Shown here: positions 58,650 to 64,000 of the stretch, one piece after another
Layout of the letters: each line of letters begins with the position of its first letter
Position numbering within the stretch: position 1 is the stretch's first letter
DNA from: Dolomedes plantarius
Taxonomy: Eukaryota; Arthropoda; Arachnida; Araneae; Dolomedidae
Assembly (NCBI GenBank): GCA_907164885.2
Contig: OU015495.1
Coordinates: 105,137,122-105,201,121 of the forward strand
Direction of reading: 5' to 3'
Length of the DNA stretch: 64,000 bases
The notes under the pieces: generated by a model
Seen by the model: the letters and a program-made list of their open reading frames with translations, nothing else
Databases searched by the model: none
Told to the model about the DNA's origin: nothing
Made by a program: the position numbers and the translations under genes

Positions 58650-60025
58650 TTGTGACACACTTTAGCTTTAATTTCTCAATGGTTATTAGAGATCCGGGTT
58701 TGCGTAATATATTAATACGTAAGGAAACGGTGTACCAATGTTTTGCAATTGTTCATTTTAGGATGCTTTTAAAACTGATCGGCTGGCAAAGGAAAGAACT
58801 TAAAAATCCATCCCAAAGTCTTACGGTATGTTTTACAAAAATGAATTTCCTTGCATTAATGACTATCTTTTTAAGAAAACACGTTACAAAGAATTAAGTC
58901 TTTAGAGAAAAACGTTTCGCACTGTTACTTTTATGATATTTTACATAACGTTACGGTGTTGAAAATAACTTCTATATATCATGCATAATCTTATTTCAAT
59001 AACGCTAAATTCTCTCTTGCTAATTTTTTTTATAAAAGGACATATTTCTAAAATTTAAGGGTTTCTTTGTGGCAAGTTCCGAACTAAATGGAGAGTTTTT
59101 GTCATCACAAGCACCTATTTAGAATTAAAGTTTATTAAAATTTCTATGCTGGATTTATTACATAGAAAGGAATTGAGAACATCATATATCACGTAAACAG
59201 AATTAATTAAATCATAAAAGAGTCTCTAACCTAGCTAACAAAGATACAAATCCTAGCAATAGTGATTATTCTCCAAACACTGTATTTTTGAATACATTAA
59301 CACGCGAAAGAGTACTGACTGGATTTTAAAAATTGTTTCTTCCTTTTATGATGTAAATATTGCACTTTTAAAACATTTTATGTTGATGGAAACAGGATGT
59401 CTCATTTGAAAATTGTGCTTATACTACATTTATATTCAGCGTTCTCTTTGTTTAACAGACGAATAGCTTTTGGCTGTCCTTAGACTAATAGGTATTCGAG
59501 CATGAATACAAACACAATCAAATACACGGATTTTCAGTGTCTATATTAAATTTTCTGAAAATATAGCATTTTGTCAAAAACGATGACTGTGATGTTATTT
59601 TCAAGCTATTCATTATTGATATCAGAAATAAAAAAATTGAATATAGGCTCGAATACACAAAACGTTTATTCTTTAAGGGGACAAGGATAACCTCATTTTT
59701 TAAAATTTTCAATTTTTATCTCTACATACAAATTGAGAATGATTAATATAATATTTACTACATTTTACTACCTCAAACAGAAAAAAGGACAGTAGAATTC
59801 CTGACAGTATATGACGGCCTTATTTGAATAGTAGGCCAAATCCATTTTTGTTCATTTTGAGATGCAGAGCCTTAAACTGTAATGAGTGCTGAGAAATGAC
59901 TGGTGAATTCTAATTTGTAATGCCCTCTGTTGGCAGCATAAATAAGCTGGAGGTGTACCTTTTTTGAAATAAGATAGATATAAATGTCTTGTATGAACAT
60001 GTCAGTGAGGCTAACTCCATTTTTT
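58650..60025. other. AT-rich stretch
   Basis: Nothing recognised. The frame at 58592-58897 carries no domain. Confidence 0.45.
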
Positions 60026-60027
60026 TT

Positions 60028-60171
60028 AAAAGTGTGTGTGTGAGTGAGTGAGTGAGTGAGTGAGAGAGACAGAGAGAGAGACAGAGAGAGAGAGACAGAG
60101 AGAGAGAGAGACAGAGAGAGACAGAGAGAGAGACAGAGAGAGAGAGAGTGAGTGAGAGAGAGAGAGAGAGA
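60028..60171. repeat. (TG)n(AGTG)n(GA)n microsatellite
   Basis: TG repeats pass into GAGT/GTGA repeats and then into GAGA/GACA repeats over about 140 bases. Confidence 0.95.
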
Positions 60172-60244
60172 TCAATTGTACAGATTACAGAATCTATCAA
60201 GAATAAGAAATTTATTCCCGAGTGTCTAAACGTACATCTTTTCT

Positions 60245-60575
60245 AATAGACAGCCAGTTCTACCGGGTATAATATCACTTTAACGCAGAAATGGCCGGAG
60301 TGGAGAACACAAAAACACACTCGAAGGAAACATAGTCCATACGTTGAACAGCTGAACTTTTTTATTGAATGGACGAATACTTCAAGAGGGTGACATAGAC
60401 GTAAGGATGACACAAAACACGCAGACGACGCATATCTTGAATTTTGGACAATAGGCGCGAGACGAAACAAACGCAGGACGGACGCAACATTGTAATCACG
60501 AAGACAGAGATAAAAAGCTCCGGAAAAAATCTTGCTGTGGCCTAAATAAACTTCATGAGGTCGTTGTCACATGAT
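60245..60575 (-). mobile_element. Possible solo LTR (minus strand)
   Basis: Minus strand: TGTGACAACGACCTCATGAA near 60573, TATA-like CTTTTTATCTCTGTC near 60510, and polyadenylation-type ATTCAATAAAAAAG at about 60361. The block ends near GATATTATACCCGGTAGAAC. The promoter-to-poly(A) order fits an LTR and composition differs from the flanks. No target duplication found. Confidence 0.42.
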
Positions 60576-60852
60576 CCTTGCACTCTGCACCCTTTGGACA
60601 GACGCCCCTAGGCCAGTTTTCTGGGTTGAGTTCAGTGTTCTGTTAAATAAGTTTTGGCACCCACGAGACTGGGGTTTAAAGGAATGATATAGTAATTGTC
60701 TACTATTGCTTTTAGGTTACTCACAACAAAATGCAAAACGAAAACGAAATTAGTTTGCTTTCGCCCAAGTAATTTTAAAGGAAAATGAAACGAATTTGGA
60801 AATTAGAAAACGTTTTCTAATTTGTGTGTATATGTGTATTTATTTATATATA

Positions 60853-61957
60853 CCGGTTGGTTATAATTAAGCTTCCCCTATAAACGGCATCCTACAGCGC
60901 AAACGGGTGAACGGAATGCAACGAAATTTTGTATATGTGCTATACACGAGATGCGCTCACGGAATTTCGAAAAAGAATTTAGTTCCACAATGTCCACCAG
61001 AGGGCGCCTTTTCGAGAAAAACATGAAATTTTACACAATAAACGACCAAACCGGAATACGGAAACAATATTAACATTTATTGACTAGTTTCTGATCACTA
61101 TGTCATCGAACCACATTAAGTAAAGGTAAGGGAGAAACAAACGCAGTTCAGTTTGCAGAAACAAGAACAGATTAGGACGAAATTGCACAAGAGAAGCAGT
61201 TGTTAACCGTGTCCAGGACGATGTAGGGAAAGATGCTCCACGTGATCACCTTCATTCACCTGCAAAATTTCAAGTCGAGGGACAGTGTGTTCAACATCAG
61301 ATCGTAACTGATCAGTTGTGAGGCTTCGCACATGAAGCGTTAAGGAGTTCTTTATGAAGTTGAAGCGTTATGGAGTTGAACTCCTAATTTCCCGTCTCTT
61401 CAAATCTCTTAATCATGGCCCGGATACCTTTAGTAGACATTGGTCCACGCCATAGGGGCTTTCTAAGACGAAATTCACGAACTGCAGCAGAAGCATACCA
61501 ATTGTTTTCTTAAAACAGCTTTGCCAATAACGAACGTTCAACTAAAGAGACCGTCATTACTACAGCCGGAAACATCGACTTAAACATGACAACGTCTGCA
61601 AACGTTTTATACCCTAACATGTTTTGCATAAAGCTTCCTCTTCTTCCCAAGCATGCAAATCTCGACATTTCTCTACTACAACTGACAGCTTTTCCCGGTT
61701 TTACACTTTATTACTCATAATTCTTGTTCTGGATTGTTAATATTCTTTCTGTATTCCGTTTTGGTCGTTTATTGTGTTAAATTTCATGTTTTTACCGAAA
61801 AGGCCCCCTCTAGTGGAAATTTTGGAACTAATTTTTTTTTTCGAAATTCCGTGAGCGCATCTCGTGTATAGCCCATATACGAAATTTCGTTGCATTCCGT
61901 TCACCCGTTTGCGCTGTAGGAGGCCTTTTATTGGGGAAGTTTAATTATAACTACCTG

Positions 61958-61960
<3 letters not shown>
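60853..61960 (-). mobile_element. Long-TIR Tc1/mariner-superfamily element, internally deleted
   Basis: Inverted repeats of about 220 bp: the left arm starts CCGGTTGGTTATAATTAAGC and the right arm (inverted) CACCAGGTAGTTATAATTAA. Both include GAGCGCATCTCGTGTATAG (inverted on one side) and AAACGGGTGAACGGAATGCA. TA flanks both sides. The 1108-bp element retains only the two ends of its transposase. Confidence 0.88.
61180..61515 (-). pseudogene. Transposase remnant: DUF4817-type N-terminus joined to C-terminus
   Basis: Reading the minus strand from about 61512, ENNWYASAAVREFRLRKPLW then RGPMSTKGIRAMIKRFEETG matches the helix-turn-helix domain (Pfam DUF4817) at the start of transposases from this long-TIR group. 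After a stop near 61388, a second frame gives VRSLTTDQLRSDVEHTVPRL then EILQVNEGDHVEHL, the family's C-terminal end (usually NGGHVEHL). The whole catalytic domain between them is gone. The element is therefore an internal-deletion derivative that could move only with help from an intact relative. Confidence 0.75.

Positions 61961-61995
<35 letters not shown>
61961..61995. repeat. (TA)n microsatellite
   Basis: TA repeats directly at the right border of the transposon. Confidence 0.95.
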
Positions 61996-61998
<3 letters not shown>

Positions 61999-61999
61999 T

Positions 62000-63565
62000 A
62001 GATTATAGAACCGGAAGACAGTAATATAACTCTGTCACAATAATTCGCAAGAATATAGTGGTCAGTATTATTACAAACGTTATCCAGTCTCTGTCCTGCT
62101 ATAACTAAAATCTGTATTAAACTGCATATATTACATTACCACATCAGTTATTCTGAACGCCAAAATATCTACCGAGTTACTACAAAGCGAAAATTTTTGC
62201 ACCGCAGGCCATGTTAATATTAATGCAAGTTAACTAAAATTCCTTACATATCGCCATTCAGATATGTCATCAACATACTATATACAACAAGTGACATATT
62301 ATGTATTCAACTTTCACTATTTTCCCGATTTAATAATAAATATCACTTCTGGAACGATTTGTTATGGTCGGAATAGTTACAGTTGATAGTTATTGGGAAT
62401 TTGCAAATTTACTCATCACTTTCTCTTTTTTTTTACATAGAGTATTAAAACTTTAGTTAGAACTACGGAAAATATCTTTAAAAACATGTTTCCAGGGAAT
62501 AAATGATAAGTGACATAACCGTAAGAGTTCTGTATTCCATGTTTTTTCATAAAAATCTTAAATTCTTTTCCCCAAACCTATGACAATTTTTTGAGCTTTT
62601 CTTAATGTTTGAGTTTCTATAAAGTTCTTAATAATATTGACTTTTGCGTACTTTAAACATACTTTAAATAAGTTTGTTGTCATAAAGGAAGTTTATTTTA
62701 AAAATACTTTAAAAAGTAAACTGCTTACTAATGTTTTTTTCTTGAGAAAGCACCTAGCAACAGCACTAAGATTTTAAATATGTAGTATTTGTTAAATCCG
62801 CATCACAATGTTTTTTGCAACTTATTTTTTCTTTTTAAATATTCATGTTCTTCAGTGAAATTTCAAGATGAACCTCATGAAAATTTTAAAAGAAACTTTT
62901 GTCTTGTCTATTCCCCCTATGTATTTTATTTTGGTTAGAGCTTGTTTGTTTACGTAAAACTCGAAATAAAAAACAATATATTTTTATCAAGAAATTTATT
63001 TTTTTTGCTTAAGGAATTTAAATGTCTGTAAAGTGGAAAATATTTTTTGTACATATGTTTGGTAATTTACTCTAATTAACAATCACTTCTAATTGCCAAG
63101 CAAATCTTTCTAAAAATGTATTTGTTGCTCTTAAAAGTAGTTTTAATATACATATTTATAATACTTAAGCATTCAGTTTGTAGATAAATCTAAAAAAAAG
63201 CACAATAGCGGCAAATTTTGAAGAACGCGGCATCCTTAAAATGTGTATAAGTAAACGAAAATAAATTTTATTAAAACAGGCTCAATGGCTTTAGAGTTTC
63301 TGTTATTTTAAGACTTTAGCTTGAGCAAAGTTTCCGAACGCCTAAATAAAAATAAACCTCAAAATGGGCCAGGTTTAGCGTGACATTGCTTTGAAAATCG
63401 ATAAAAACTGGAACAGTAGAAGATTTTTTTAAGTTTCTGATACAGCATTCTTAATGGACGGACATCCTTAACCACAAATACCCAATGGGATGCACGTGAA
63501 ATACACGGCAATAAGATCAAATAAAGGTTATAAAACTGAACTTAGTAAAACAAACGAACTGCATT
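62000..63565. other. AT-rich stretch
   Basis: Nothing recognised. Confidence 0.45.
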
Positions 63566-63570
63566 CTTAA

Positions 63571-63897
63571 GGCTGCTATGTACTAACCCTATTGGATTCG
63601 CTCAATAAATGTTAAACTATGGAGAAAATATGTCCAAGGATTGCCGACTTGGATTTAAAGATTTTTTAATTGCATTCTTTAATAGAGAAAGTTTTAACCT
63701 ACGGGCATATTTCGTTTTTTTTGTTGAAAAAATGCAGCTAATATTTTAAAATTTGAATTATTCGATGGAAAAGCTGGTGCAGTGTATTTTGAACGCTCCT
63801 AAATTCCTTCGGTAGACGAAATTTAAAAAATGAAAATCTTGTTCCAATGTACAAAACATATCAGTTTATCTGAAAATACCCTTTTTATTGGATTACG
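63571..63897 (+). repeat. Dispersed repeat R1, copy 3
   Basis: Starts GGCTGCTATGTACTAACCC after TTAA, as at 12927. Its 3' end runs into the left arm of the hairpin at 63877-63920. Confidence 0.7.
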
Positions 63898-63920
63898 TGA
63901 GTAATCCAATAAAAAGGGTA
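63877..63920. repeat. Perfect hairpin, 20-bp arms
   Basis: TACCCTTTTTATTGGATTAC (63877-63896) and its exact reverse complement (63901-63920) flank GTGA. The left arm belongs to repeat R1. Confidence 0.95.
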
Positions 63921-64000
63921 AGTGTTACGTGATTTCTCCCATCTTCCCTTATACTGAGGTACATCATATGTTTATTCTGAATGTTTAACTAATGTTTATC

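Noticed and set aside
59910..60200. Open frame with SLSLSL repeats
   Set aside because: It is the translation of the GA/GT microsatellite at 60028-60171.

Overview
This is eukaryotic nuclear DNA that is AT-rich and non-coding apart from transposable elements. It has long (TA)n tracts, tRNA-derived SINEs, non-LTR retroposon tails, Helitrons with CTAG 3' ends, and Tc1/mariner, hAT and PIF-Harbinger DNA transposons. This mixture, together with the kinds of transposase and LINE ORF1 proteins present, points to an arthropod, most likely an arachnid such as an orb-weaving spider. That identification rests on recognising element families and was not tested by a search. I found no host protein-coding gene, rRNA gene, convincing functional tRNA gene or CRISPR array. 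Most open frames here are chance products of AT-rich DNA or of (TA)n/(CA)n repeats.

Layout. 1-374 holds rearranged Helitron 5' ends around a head-to-head palindrome. 1.65-2.33 kb has a degenerate 25-30 bp minisatellite, followed on the minus strand by a decayed LINE ORF1 with CCHC knuckles (2.6-3.4 kb). 6.3-6.7 kb is a second degenerate minisatellite of about 42 bp. 10.5-11.1 kb carries a TA-flanked MITE and two tRNA-like SINE heads. 13.4-14.8 kb holds a Helitron helicase remnant split by a poly(A) SINE with a 9-bp target duplication, then a near-perfect 0.2-kb inverted repeat. 15.0-17.2 kb is a retroposon tail interrupted by a broken and a complete copy of one Tc1-like element; the complete copy has an open 306-codon transposase with an internal in-frame deletion. 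19-20.6 kb is a cluster of Helitrons in both orientations separated by TA tracts. 21.2-21.8 kb is a deleted Tc1/mariner-superfamily element with long inverted repeats. 22.8-25.1 kb contains three SINEs and a complete 720-bp non-autonomous Helitron.

27.1-28.6 kb is a decayed mariner with internal duplications and a perfect 47-nt palindrome. 28.7-30.1 kb is a hAT element with 8-bp target duplications, a transposase remnant and a nested retroposon. 31.2-31.8 kb is a truncated Tc1-like copy. 33.5-34.9 kb is a full-length Tc1-like element disabled by two in-frame stops. 34.9-39.9 kb is mostly featureless. 40.1-41.8 kb is a Helitron split by a Helitron of a second family. 46.0 and 48.5 kb are hAT MITEs with 8-bp duplications. 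50.3 and 57.9 kb are further MITEs (TA and TAA target sites). 60.2 kb may be a solo LTR, and 60.85-61.96 kb is a long-TIR element keeping both ends of a transposase. The window closes with a dispersed 0.33-kb repeat ending in a perfect 20-bp-arm hairpin.

Taken together the window records layered transposition: retroposon tails hit by Tc1, hAT hit by retroposon, Helitron hit by Helitron, Helitron gene hit by SINE. Insertion order can be read from target duplications and repeated uninterrupted copies. I did not find an undescribed cellular system; the most unusual items are the structural junctions and palindromes listed in the findings.
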